The translations under genes and the position numbers were made by a program. A DNA stretch of 16,943 bases from Fidelibacterota bacterium UBA1134 (GTDB lineage: Bacteria; Fidelibacterota; Marinisomatia; Marinisomatales; S15-B10): assembly GCA_002311975.1 (NCBI GenBank), contig DCAL01000082.1:26777-43719 (forward strand). Reading direction: 5' to 3'. Below, piece by piece: positions 8,004 through 16,101 of the stretch (its first letter is position 1; each line of letters begins with the position of its first letter). Under the pieces are notes generated by a model. The model saw only the letters and a list, made by a program, of their open reading frames with translations, did no database searches and was not told where the DNA came from.

Positions 8004-8010
8004 AAGGTGA
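8004..8010 (+). promoter_or_regulatory. Shine-Dalgarno site of the DUF4159 gene
   Basis: AAGGTGA ends ten bases before the ATG at 8021 and supports that start, which also gives an N-terminal signal peptide. Confidence 0.55.
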
Positions 8011-8020
8011 AAAGTTAAAC

Positions 8021-8713
8021 ATGGTTCTGTTACCAAATTCTGCGGGAAAACTTCGCTGGCTTACAACCGGTCTGTTTGTCATTTCATTTCTTGCCGATTC
8101 AACTTTGGCAAAAGAGAACGGCACGTTAACCATCTGCCGTCTGCGGTACTCCGGCGGCGGTGACTGGTACAGCGATCCGAGTTCCCTGCCCAATCTGCTT
8201 AAGTTCCTTTCAGACAACACTAATATAGTGGTCTCACCCCTAGAAGCAAGATACTCATTGCAGGATGACGAAATCTTCAGTTACCCTTATCTCTACATTA
8301 CGGGCCATGGAAACATCCGCTTCTCAGATCGTGAGGTGGAGCGTTTGAGAAGATACCTGCTTGCCGGAGGCTTTCTGCACGCGGACGACAATTACGGCAT
8401 GGACGCTTCATTCCGGCGCGAAATGAATCGAGTGTTCCCGGACAAGGCGTGGGTGGAACTCCCCTTTGATCACTCTATCTACAGTCTGCCGTTCAAGTTT
8501 CCCAACGGGCTGCCGAAAATCCATGAACACGACGGCAAGCCCCCTCAAGGGCTGGGTCTGTTTGAAGGCAATCGGCTCATGGCTTTCTACACATTCGAGA
8601 CCGATCTCGGCGACGGCTGGGAAGACCCTTCCGTTCACGGTGATCCGGAAGAAAAGCATCTGGCAGCCATGAAAATGGGAACCAACATCTTCTTCTACGC
8701 TCTGACCCAGTAG
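8021..8713 (+). CDS. Secreted DUF4159 domain protein
   Basis: 230 residues; first gene of the four-gene cassette. Seen: a signal peptide (K10/R12, hydrophobic LTTGLFVISFLA, cut near 30), then one DUF4159 domain: RLRYSGGGDWYSDPSSLPNL (40-59), YPYLYITGHGNIRFSD (88-103), LRRYLLAGGFLHADDNYGMD (109-128), SFRREMNRVFPD (130-141), DHSIY (150-154), GLPKIHEHDG (163-172), DLGDGW (195-200), and a final MKMGTNIFFYAL. These conserved blocks define the family; no biochemical activity is known to me. The GHG and GGFL-HADD blocks are laid out as in ThuA/glutamine-amidotransferase-like folds, but a nucleophile Cys is absent (A121-D122-D123 at the elbow position), so catalysis of that kind is unlikely. The DUF4175-type gene starts two bases after its stop. 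Known relatives often sit near MoxR/DUF58 envelope genes; that is recollection. Confidence 0.9.
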   Translation: MVLLPNSAGKLRWLTTGLFVISFLADSTLAKENGTLTICRLRYSGGGDWYSDPSSLPNLLKFLSDNTNIVVSPLEARYSLQDDEIFSYPYLYITGHGNIRFSDREVERLRRYLLAGGFLHADDNYGMDASFRREMNRVFPDKAWVELPFDHSIYSLPFKFPNGLPKIHEHDGKPPQGLGLFEGNRLMAFYTFETDLGDGWEDPSVHGDPEEKHLAAMKMGTNIFFYALTQ

Positions 8714-8715
8714 CT

Positions 8716-11700
8716 GTGAACAGGATCGCCGCAAAACTGAGACCTTTTCAACGCCGGCTTATCCGGAACGATCTGGCGGCATCGGCCTGGCTACTCATCC
8801 CATCTGCGGTGGGGGGAGTCGTTATACTTCTGGCGCTGGAGGCTATCTTTTGGCTTCCTGCCCCCGTACGCTACGGTTTCTGGTTCAGCGGACTTGTGAG
8901 TCTCACCGTCGTTGCAGCAGCGGCCGTAATCCTCACTACTCTGATCAAGATGAACAGAGTCAGTAGATACTCTGTTGAGAACTGCGCCTGGCAAATTGGT
9001 GCGCAGGCTCTTGAGAAGGAGGATGAGGTACTCAACGCTTATCAGCTGGAAAATTCTCTTGCTCAGGCTGAACCCTTTTCAAGCGATCTCGCTTCGGATT
9101 TTATTTCCCGTACGCTGAGCAGGCTGGATTCCTTCAACCCGCGTTTCATTATCCCCAATACATCTGCGCGTAAACTGTGGCGACCGGCAACCGCAGTGGT
9201 GACGTTGTCGTTCGTTGTGGCGCTCGCCTTCTTGCCTGATTTCATCGGATCGGCAAGGCGATGGATTCATCCCAGGTCAACTTTCTCTGTTCCGCTGCCA
9301 TTCGAGATTGAAAGTGAGGTCGGTGATCTGGCACTCATGGGCGGAGACAATGCTGTCATCTCCTTCAGGACAAAGGGTGACGTTAACATGACCGATCACA
9401 TCATGTTGGAAGTGGTGGCCCCGGAAAAAAGGGAAGTGACAAAACTCCTGCCATCGGAAGACGGGTCGTACCGGCACGAATTGCAGAATATCTTTCAAAA
9501 TCTTCGCTACCGCGCTTACGTAAAGGCGACTCATTTCTGGCAGCCGTGGAATGAGATTACATCACCTCCGTACAGGATAATAGTCATCGACCGGCCGTCC
9601 ATTGAACGGTTTACTGTCACCATCAATCCGCCCACATACACAAGACTCGAGGCCTCTTCACAAGGCGGCAACATAGCCGAAATACGCGGATTTAGAGGCT
9701 CGGACGTAGAGATCGAACTCAAGTCAGATAAACCGCTCTCGAGAGCATACTTGGAATTCTCTGGTACAGAAGAGACTGCGTTGGGCCAAAAGAGAGACTT
9801 GACCATCATGAGAAACCGGGCGACAGGAAGAATCTCTATGATGGAGGATAGAAAGTTCTCGACCTACATTTTTGACGGGCGCGGGATCGGCAACCTGGAT
9901 CCCATCGAGTATCACCTCATGGCTCTGGAGGATGTGCCGCCGACGCTGGAAGTCCTCCTGCCTGAAATCTACACAGAACTCGGCAGTGATTTTTCGGTTC
10001 CGGTACACCTTCATATCGAGGATGATTTCGGTTTCTCCAACCTCCAGATCGTCTATGAAACACGCCACCCGGACTATCTGTCAGCAGGCTCCTCCGCACG
10101 ATCCCGCGACCTTGTAAGCATCCACAGCATCCATTCTTTCTCCAAAGACGAAACTTCCCAGGATGTCTACACGATATGGGATGTGAGCAACCTGAATCTC
10201 ATGCCGGAGGACGAACTTCAATTCCACATTGAACTTTACGACAACGATGAAGTGTCGGGACCGAAGAAAGCCGTCTCAGCCACATTGACCGCCAGATTTC
10301 CATCTCTTTCTGATCTGTATGCCAGAACTCAGGCGCAGGAGGAGTCTGTTCAAGAAGATGCACGGCAAGTACAGCAAGAGCTGGAAAGAATTGATGAAGT
10401 ACTGGAGTCCATCGAACTGGAAGCGCTGAAGCAGGAAGAACTGAACTGGGAACAGAAGCAAAGTCTGAAGAAATCTATCGAAACGGTGCAGGAGAAGCTT
10501 CAGCAAATCCAATCCCTTCAAGAAGCGTTGCAGAAGATTGCTGAACAGTCAGAAAAACACGAACTGTTCTCCCCCGAGCTGATCGAGAAATTCAGGAATT
10601 TGAGTGAGCTGCTTCAGGATGTGCTGACCCCGGAACTTTTGCAGGCGATGCAACAGCTTCAGGAATCGATGTCTGAGGCAACGCCGGAACAGCTTCTGAA
10701 AGCGCTGGAAGATTTTCGACTGAATACCGCTGCCGTCGAACGTCAGCTTGACAGATTCATAGATATCTTTAGACGAATACAGGCGGAGCAAAAAATTGAC
10801 GAACTGGTATCAAGGATGGAACTACTCGCTGAAAGGCAAGAAGACTTGGCGAACAGAATTTTTGAGAGTATGGAAGAGAGTGAGATTCACAACTTTGCTG
10901 AGGAACAGTTGCGCAACAGCCAGGAATTCGAGAATCTTAAGGAACTCATGGAAAGCGCTGCACAAGACATTGAGCCGTTCGCGACAATGCCCTCTCATGA
11001 ACTTGAGGAATTGGTCGAGTCAGATATGACGCATGAAACGTCGAAGGAGCTGAAGACAGCATCACGACAGTTGAGGCAGGGTGAGATAACCAAAGCATCA
11101 CAATCGGCCACGCAAGGCGCCGAAAAACTGAAGCGGTTGACGAGGAATATAGAAAATATCCGGGAATCATTTCGCGGAGAAACTGTTGAGGCAATGGTGG
11201 CAAAGTTTGAAAAGGCGCTGCAGAACACCCTGTTCATCTCAAAGGAGCAGGAAAAACTTCAGAAGGAGACAAAGAATCTGCCGCGAAGCAGCCCCCGCCT
11301 CGGCAAAATGGCAAACCGCCAGCAGCTGTTGCGAGATCAGCTCTCTCAACTGATCGGTGCCCTGATGCAGCTGTCCAGCGAAACTTTTGCGGTCTCCCCT
11401 GCCATGGGAAAAGCCATCGGACGTGCAACCGCAGGAATGAATGAATCACTCACCAAGCTGGAAGAGAGGAACGGAAGGGAAGCCGTGGAAAGTCAGAGTA
11501 CGACGGTCTCCGCTCTGAATGAGGCCGCTCTCGCCACGCTGGCAGCCATCAACGCAATAGAGCAGTCAGGTTCAGCGGCCGGCTTGGAACAGTTCATGGA
11601 ACGGATGAGGCAGATGGCCGGTCAGCAGCAGGGCATCAACGATCAGTCGCTGCAACTGGCGTTGGGACAAATGGCCGTTTTCGCTCAGGAACAGATGCTT

Positions 11701-12147
11701 CAAAAACTTCAGCGTCAGCAGGAGCAGCTGAGGAAATCACTGGATCAACTGATGAAGGAGATGCGGGGTTCAGGCCGGGGAAATGAGTCCCTCAGCGGAA
11801 TCGCGGAGGAGATGGATGAAGTCATTAAGGATTTTCGATTGAAGAAGGTTGATCAGCGTACAGTAGAACGGCAGCAAAAGATTCTATCAAGAATGCTTGA
11901 CTCACAGAGGTCCATGAAACAGAGGGACTTTTCGGAGAAAAGGGAAGGGACAACGGCAATGGATGTTGTCCGTGAGGGACCTTCCGGTCTGCCCTCCGAT
12001 TTGGGGCAGAGAAGGAATCTCGCCATGGAAGCGCTCAGTCTCGCACTGAAGGCCGGTTACTCACGGGACTATCAGGAAATGATTCGGACGTATTTCAACA
12101 CTCTTGTGGAGATTCCTGAAATAAGGGAAGGTGATCAAAATGAGTAG
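8716..12147 (+). CDS. Giant membrane-anchored DUF4175-type coiled-coil protein
   Basis: 1143 residues, function unknown. Seen: three hydrophobic helices near 21-46, 54-78 and 156-175; after them a beta-rich part (about 185-525) with Ig-like blocks, including PSIERFTVTINPPTYTRLE and repeated short strands; then a very long helical, Gln/Glu-rich coiled coil from about 530 to 1080, and a short C-terminal domain (RRNLAMEALSLALKAGYSRD...YFNTLVEIPE). This order matches what I know as DUF4175 family proteins. The beta-rich part and the coiled coil follow TM3 and so lie on one side of the membrane; I infer the periplasm, because the other three cassette proteins are exported. GTG start two bases after the DUF4159 stop, with no clear Shine-Dalgarno, suggesting coupled translation. 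It overlaps the next gene. The coiled coil could scaffold a large complex or span the periplasm. An isolated SMC-like role is unlikely, as no ATPase motif is present. Confidence 0.85.
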   Translation: MNRIAAKLRPFQRRLIRNDLAASAWLLIPSAVGGVVILLALEAIFWLPAPVRYGFWFSGLVSLTVVAAAAVILTTLIKMNRVSRYSVENCAWQIGAQALEKEDEVLNAYQLENSLAQAEPFSSDLASDFISRTLSRLDSFNPRFIIPNTSARKLWRPATAVVTLSFVVALAFLPDFIGSARRWIHPRSTFSVPLPFEIESEVGDLALMGGDNAVISFRTKGDVNMTDHIMLEVVAPEKREVTKLLPSEDGSYRHELQNIFQNLRYRAYVKATHFWQPWNEITSPPYRIIVIDRPSIERFTVTINPPTYTRLEASSQGGNIAEIRGFRGSDVEIELKSDKPLSRAYLEFSGTEETALGQKRDLTIMRNRATGRISMMEDRKFSTYIFDGRGIGNLDPIEYHLMALEDVPPTLEVLLPEIYTELGSDFSVPVHLHIEDDFGFSNLQIVYETRHPDYLSAGSSARSRDLVSIHSIHSFSKDETSQDVYTIWDVSNLNLMPEDELQFHIELYDNDEVSGPKKAVSATLTARFPSLSDLYARTQAQEESVQEDARQVQQELERIDEVLESIELEALKQEELNWEQKQSLKKSIETVQEKLQQIQSLQEALQKIAEQSEKHELFSPELIEKFRNLSELLQDVLTPELLQAMQQLQESMSEATPEQLLKALEDFRLNTAAVERQLDRFIDIFRRIQAEQKIDELVSRMELLAERQEDLANRIFESMEESEIHNFAEEQLRNSQEFENLKELMESAAQDIEPFATMPSHELEELVESDMTHETSKELKTASRQLRQGEITKASQSATQGAEKLKRLTRNIENIRESFRGETVEAMVAKFEKALQNTLFISKEQEKLQKETKNLPRSSPRLGKMANRQQLLRDQLSQLIGALMQLSSETFAVSPAMGKAIGRATAGMNESLTKLEERNGREAVESQSTTVSALNEAALATLAAINAIEQSGSAAGLEQFMERMRQMAGQQQGINDQSLQLALGQMAVFAQEQMLQKLQRQQEQLRKSLDQLMKEMRGSGRGNESLSGIAEEMDEVIKDFRLKKVDQRTVERQQKILSRMLDSQRSMKQRDFSEKREGTTAMDVVREGPSGLPSDLGQRRNLAMEALSLALKAGYSRDYQEMIRTYFNTLVEIPEIREGDQNE
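12128..12136 (+). promoter_or_regulatory. Shine-Dalgarno site choosing the ATG at 12140
   Basis: AAGGTGATC contains AGGTGATC, eight bases fully complementary to the usual 16S rRNA 3' end. It lies three bases before ATG 12140, which puts the pairing at normal spacing. An in-frame GTG at 12131 lies inside this site and is therefore a poor start. Confidence 0.65.
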
Positions 12148-14071
12148 ACGTCTGGTTTTCTTTATCGCTCTTGCGGCCATTGAATTTATGTCCGCTCAGA
12201 ATATCACGAACACACTTCTGATGGAGCGTCAAAACGCTTTCAAGTTAGCTGTCCGCCTTGAACGCATTGAGCAGTATGAAGAGGCCGAAGAACTCTACCT
12301 TCAACTTCTTGAGGAAAACCCCAGGGACACCCGCGTCTATCTTCAGCTGAAATCGATGTTCAGCCGTCTGAGAGTCTTCGACAAACTGGAAACACTCATC
12401 CGGAAGCGGTTAACAGATTTCCCCAATGATATTCAGAGTCACGCGGAACTGGGTGAACTGTTCCTGAATCAGGGCAAAGAGGAGTTAGCTTTCGAATACT
12501 GGGACAATGTGCTGCATCAGCACTCGAATTCCAAGACAGCCTACCGGGTACTCCTGCAGATGTTTTTGACGCATCAGATGGAAGAGCAGGTCAACGATCT
12601 GGTGGAGAAAGGGAGAGAACAGTTTAACGACCCATCTTTCTTCTCGCTGGAACTGGGAAACGTTTTTGCGCGATTGCACAATTATGAAAAGGCAACGGAC
12701 GAGTTCATCACTTATGCGATCTATCATCCAAAACAAGTGCGCACCATTTCCAACCACCTCTTGCGACTCTCGGACCAGGAAGGGAGCGTGCCGTTCATGG
12801 AAGCAAGACTGACCGCTCGAATGGACGAAAACAGAGAGATCATCCTGCACCTGCACAGTGATTTACTTTTCAAGATCGGCAGATACGACAGCGCCTTCGA
12901 TCAGCATGTGGCGTTGGGAGTCCAATCCAACGATGATCTGGACCGGTGGCTCAAGTTTGCAGACAATCTGAGAAAGGAGAACCAGATGTCTCTTGCGCTG
13001 GATGCATTCTCCACTATCCTCAAAAAACTCTCAGAGAGGAGAGCCGTCAGCGGCAAGTCGCGCTATGATAAGCTCACCGGCAGGGCGCTTTACGGACTTG
13101 CCCTCACCTATGAAAGACAGATTGTCCCCGAAATCGAATATCAGCCGTTAGCCGTCTACTTTCCCAATAATCGATTCTTTGAAGATCACTTTTACAGACT
13201 GCACACCCCAGATATTCTCCCCCTTGAGGAGACGTTTGCCCTGTACGATTCAATTCTTACGGCACTGCCGAGGAGCTCATTTTCGCCTCAGGTCCATTAC
13301 CGTCTTGGCGAAATCAAGTATCGCATCACACAGGATTTTGACGGCGCCCTCTCCTCTTTCGAAGCCGCGAAGACCCTCTCCCGAGATCATAAACTCCGGC
13401 GGGATGCAACCGTCCGTATGGGTGATGTCATTGTGGCAAAAGGAAATCTGAAGGAAGCGGACAGCTTCTTTGATCTCCAGATAGCCAATGCCTCTTCATC
13501 CGAGGATCGTCGTGTGTATCTCACGAAAAAATGTTACATCCTCTTCCTGTCAGGCAAGACGGATACAGCACTTACTAGTTTAAATAATCTGATTGAAATG
13601 ATGGAAGTCACCGATGCCAGTTTTAATGATGCTCTCGAACTGAAAGGGTTTGTGGAGGAAAACTATGTGCGCGCTTCTGATGAGGAGAGGGAAGCATTCC
13701 GTGGTTATCTCAGAGGCGAACGGGCCATGAAGCAGGCAAAGCTGGCGGAGGCTCAGCTGTTCTTTGCAGAAGTTTCACAGAGCTATCCGCAAGCTCCCAT
13801 CGCGGCGGAGGCAACTTTCAGAAAGGCGGTGATCAGCCGTTTGCTGGGTAGAACAGATGCGGCCATCACGGACTTCATGGCACTGCAAGATTCGCCCATG
13901 GGTGACTTGGCCACCGTTGCTATCGGCGAAATCTTCGACCGCGAATTGAAAATCCCGCAGAAAGCCGTGCAATGGTACCTGACGGTTCTCGAAACTTATC
14001 CCGAGAGCGTCCTCGTGGAGCCGGTACGATACAGGATCAGACAGCTTCAAAGTGAGACGGAACTGAATTGA
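12140..14071 (+). CDS. Secreted tetratricopeptide repeat protein
   Basis: 643 residues from ATG 12140. Seen: a signal peptide (MSRRLVFFIALAAIEFMSAQ), then helical repeats along nearly the whole length. Clear TPR-like units include RIEQYEEAEELYLQLLEENP, the ELGELFLNQGKEELAFEYWD unit, and RLHNYEKATDEFITYAIYHP. A middle part (about 290-430) has a longer linker, and further units follow, such as FDGALSSFEAAKTLSRDH, a segment with GKTDTALTSLNNLIEM, and a last unit IPQKAVQWYLTVLETYPES. TPRs bind partner proteins, so it probably assembles the cassette's components in the periplasm. The start overlaps the DUF4175-type gene by eight bases, and its TGA overlaps the next start (TTGA). No catalytic motif is visible. 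The exact repeat count is not determined here; I am sure of the fold class, not the role. Confidence 0.85.
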   Translation: MSRRLVFFIALAAIEFMSAQNITNTLLMERQNAFKLAVRLERIEQYEEAEELYLQLLEENPRDTRVYLQLKSMFSRLRVFDKLETLIRKRLTDFPNDIQSHAELGELFLNQGKEELAFEYWDNVLHQHSNSKTAYRVLLQMFLTHQMEEQVNDLVEKGREQFNDPSFFSLELGNVFARLHNYEKATDEFITYAIYHPKQVRTISNHLLRLSDQEGSVPFMEARLTARMDENREIILHLHSDLLFKIGRYDSAFDQHVALGVQSNDDLDRWLKFADNLRKENQMSLALDAFSTILKKLSERRAVSGKSRYDKLTGRALYGLALTYERQIVPEIEYQPLAVYFPNNRFFEDHFYRLHTPDILPLEETFALYDSILTALPRSSFSPQVHYRLGEIKYRITQDFDGALSSFEAAKTLSRDHKLRRDATVRMGDVIVAKGNLKEADSFFDLQIANASSSEDRRVYLTKKCYILFLSGKTDTALTSLNNLIEMMEVTDASFNDALELKGFVEENYVRASDEEREAFRGYLRGERAMKQAKLAEAQLFFAEVSQSYPQAPIAAEATFRKAVISRLLGRTDAAITDFMALQDSPMGDLATVAIGEIFDRELKIPQKAVQWYLTVLETYPESVLVEPVRYRIRQLQSETELN

Positions 14072-15321
14072 GACGACTCATACTGACTTTCCTGTTTCTT
14101 TCCGGATCTGGCTTTGGCGAGAGAATCCTGATCCCCATGGATCTTGCCCAGAAAGATCACCTGAAAGCGTATGGCATAGCCTACTGGGTGCTCAATCAGG
14201 AGATCAATGTGGAATGGCTGCTCAACTTCCGCGGTGGTTCCTTCATGATAGAACACTATCCGTCAATCCTCAAGGAGTGCCGCGTGCGGGGTGTCACGGC
14301 GGAAGTTCTCTCTGATGATGCTGTTCTGGCAAACTACAGAGAGATCGACGCCAACAATATGGAAGTAATCCTCCTGGAGAAGGTGCCGAAGATCGCCATC
14401 TACACGCCACCCAACAGACAGCCTTGGGACGACGCCGTTACACTGGCGCTGAAATATGCTGAAGTCGATTATGAGACGCTGTGGGATGAGGAGGTCTTTC
14501 TGGGCCATCTGGACAGGTACGACTGGCTGCACCTGCATCATGAAGACTTCACAGGACAGTACGGGAAGTTCTACCGCAATTATCACAATGCGCCGTGGTA
14601 CGTTCAACAGGAGGAGGAGGCTGAAGCCATGGCGCAGCGGCTCGGCTTCCCTACCGTTTCTGATGAGAAAAAGGCCGTCGCTTTGAAGATAAAGAGCTAC
14701 GTGGCACAAGGTGGATTCCTTTTTGCCATGTGCTCGGCCACCGATTCCTACGATATCGCTCTTGCGGCGGAGAAGATCGATATAGTCGAGAGTGTTTTCG
14801 ATGGGACTCCGGCAGACCCAAAGAGTCAGGAAAAACTGGATTTTTCCAGGACTTTTGCCTTCCGCGAATTTGAGATCATCCCGGACCCTTTTGTCTACGA
14901 ATTCTCAAATATCGATATCCCTTCAAGTGACAGCCCCGTCACCCGCGGCGCCGAAGCAGACTACTTCACCCTCTTTGAATTCTCGGCGAAATACGACGCC
15001 GTCCCAGCCATGCTGACACAGAATCACGTGGTTGTGATCAAAGGATTCATGGGTCAGACAACAGGATTCCGCCGCAGCACCATTAAGAAACACGTCCTCA
15101 TCATGGGCGAGGTGGAAGGGCAGGAGCAGGTCAAGTACATTCATGGCAATTTCGGCCGCGGCACATTTACTTTCCTTGGGGGACACGACCCCGAGGACTA
15201 CCAGCACTTCGTGGGCGACCCTCCCACTGACCTTTCCCTGCACCGCAATTCACCGGGCTACCGGCTTATTCTCAACAATGTCCTTTTCCCTGCGGCGAGG
15301 AAGAAAGAACGGAAGACTTAG
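14068..15321 (+). CDS. Secreted protein of the family often labelled 'asparagine synthetase B'; ThuA/GATase-like fold suspected
   Basis: 417 residues, last gene of the cassette. Seen: a TTG start overlapping the previous TGA (TTGA), giving a short signal peptide (RRLILTFLFLSGSGFG); the next ATG would remove it. Conserved-looking blocks: LIPMDLAQKDHLKAYGIAYW (21-40), LLNFRGGSFMIEHYP (51-65), VPKIAIYTPP (106-115), YDWLHLHHEDFTGQYG (151-166), YVAQGGFLFAMCSATDSYDI (211-230), GNFGRGTFTFLGGHDPEDY (360-378) and SPGYRLILNNVLFP (395-408). I recall this family from Bacteroidetes under the name asparagine synthetase B, but none of that enzyme's features (an N-terminal Cys2 glutaminase, the PP-loop SGGLDS) is present, so the name is unsupported. 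The strand, GGFL, Cys222 elbow and GHDPED order suggests a ThuA/class I amidotransferase-like fold. Substrate unknown. Confidence 0.8.
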   Translation: MRRLILTFLFLSGSGFGERILIPMDLAQKDHLKAYGIAYWVLNQEINVEWLLNFRGGSFMIEHYPSILKECRVRGVTAEVLSDDAVLANYREIDANNMEVILLEKVPKIAIYTPPNRQPWDDAVTLALKYAEVDYETLWDEEVFLGHLDRYDWLHLHHEDFTGQYGKFYRNYHNAPWYVQQEEEAEAMAQRLGFPTVSDEKKAVALKIKSYVAQGGFLFAMCSATDSYDIALAAEKIDIVESVFDGTPADPKSQEKLDFSRTFAFREFEIIPDPFVYEFSNIDIPSSDSPVTRGAEADYFTLFEFSAKYDAVPAMLTQNHVVVIKGFMGQTTGFRRSTIKKHVLIMGEVEGQEQVKYIHGNFGRGTFTFLGGHDPEDYQHFVGDPPTDLSLHRNSPGYRLILNNVLFPAARKKERKT

Positions 15322-15502
15322 GCCTGCCGGCCGTATGCGTCACGCCATATTCCCTGAGAGCCTGTACGATGGGAAACAGGTTGGCATCCCGCTTGGCCAT
15401 CTCGGCGAACGAGGCTCCGAGAGACAAGTTGAAAAGTCTCATTCAGTAGCTAATATCTCTTCAGCCAACGCCGGATGAGTAGAATTGCGTTTTTTATCGC
15501 CG

Positions 15503-15542
15503 AAACGAAAGCGTTTGACAGCGCCCGTATTGACCCTTTACT
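15503..15542 (+). promoter_or_regulatory. Candidate promoter and operator of the Rrf2 gene
   Basis: TTGACA (15515-15520), a 16-base spacer and TTTACT (15537-15542) make a plausible promoter. The -35 box overlaps a perfect palindrome AAACG-AAAG-CGTTT (15503-15516), and the whole is flanked by TTATCGC (15494-15500) and GCGATAA (15550-15556). Rrf2 regulators commonly repress their own promoter, so these are candidate operators; binding is inferred. In the 242-base gap before the gene I see no rho-independent terminator for the cassette. Confidence 0.35.
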
Positions 15543-15563
15543 TGCAAAAGCGATAAGAAGGTC

Positions 15564-15908
15564 TTGATTAGTACTATTCTCAAAGCCAGTGGACGTACGG
15601 GTATCCAAGTGCTGATTTATCTGGCGGAGAAGGATTCTACGGATCCTACCATGGTCAGTGAAGTAGCCAAGGCGTACAACATCCCCCATCAATTCCTGGA
15701 AAAAATTAAGCAGACTCTGGTAAAGCACAGACTGCTGTCAGCCGTCCGGGATCGAAAGGGCGGCGTAATGCTGACCAAGCCGGCCAAAGAGATTTTTCTG
15801 CCTCAGATCGTTCAAGCAATCGAGGGACCGGAACCTGAAGAAGAACAGTGCGTGTTCGGGCTCGATCTTTGTACTGGTATTCAGCCGTGCCCGCTTCATC
15901 ACAAGTGA
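15564..15908 (+). CDS. Rrf2-family transcriptional regulator, interrupted by an in-frame TGA
   Basis: Rrf2 proteins (IscR, NsrR, CymR and relatives) are winged-helix regulators that often sense iron, redox state or NO through an Fe-S cluster. Seen in 114 residues: ISTILKASGRTGIQVLIYLA at the N-terminus; the winged helix VSEVAKAYNIPHQFLEKIKQ (31-50), continuing LVKHRLLSAVRDRKGGVML; then Cys96, Cys103 and Cys109 with H112 in CPLHH, the Fe-S ligand pattern. The frame then meets TGA (15906-15908) exactly where the family normally has Trp (CPLHxxW). The same frame stays open for 34 more family-like codons to TAG at 16011-16013, giving 149 codons overall, the normal Rrf2 length. A single G-to-A change from TGG would explain it. 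The TTG start has AGAAGG just upstream at short spacing, so the start is less certain. It may still bind DNA without its last helix. Confidence 0.85.
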   Translation: MISTILKASGRTGIQVLIYLAEKDSTDPTMVSEVAKAYNIPHQFLEKIKQTLVKHRLLSAVRDRKGGVMLTKPAKEIFLPQIVQAIEGPEPEEEQCVFGLDLCTGIQPCPLHHK

Positions 15909-16013
15909 AAGGTGATCAGAGAAGAAATCCGGGATATGATGCAGGGTGAAAATCTTGAGCAACTTGCCCATCACGTTACAGAAGAGAACAGAGCTATGCA
16001 AAACCTCATTTAG
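15909..16013 (+). pseudogene. Detached C-terminal helix of the Rrf2 regulator, after TGA
   Basis: In the frame of the Rrf2 gene, the codons after TGA read KVIREEIRDMMQGENLEQLA and on to a TAG at 16011. This is the long C-terminal dimerisation helix that normally follows CPLHxxW in the family. It has no plausible start of its own. It is either dead sequence after a recent nonsense change, a readthrough product, or the result of a base-call error. Confidence 0.6.
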
Positions 16014-16101
16014 GCTGGAAGCGGATAGTTTAGGATATCAAAACGACTATTTTTTTATCCGATAGTATAATTGCTTTATATTATTGAAATGAATGGGAAG
16101 G

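Noticed and set aside
14068..15321. Asparagine synthetase B function for the 417-residue protein
   Set aside because: It has a signal peptide and lacks Cys2 and the SGGLDS PP-loop; the common label appears to be a propagated misannotation.
15322..15340. Terminator from GGCC-TGCC-GGCC after the cassette
   Set aside because: The stem is only four base pairs and no T-run follows.
15564..16013. TGA decoded as Trp throughout (alternative code)
   Set aside because: TGA ends holB, the envC-like gene, the AI-2E gene, the TPR gene and yqeY at family-typical lengths, and Trp is encoded by TGG in all genes here.
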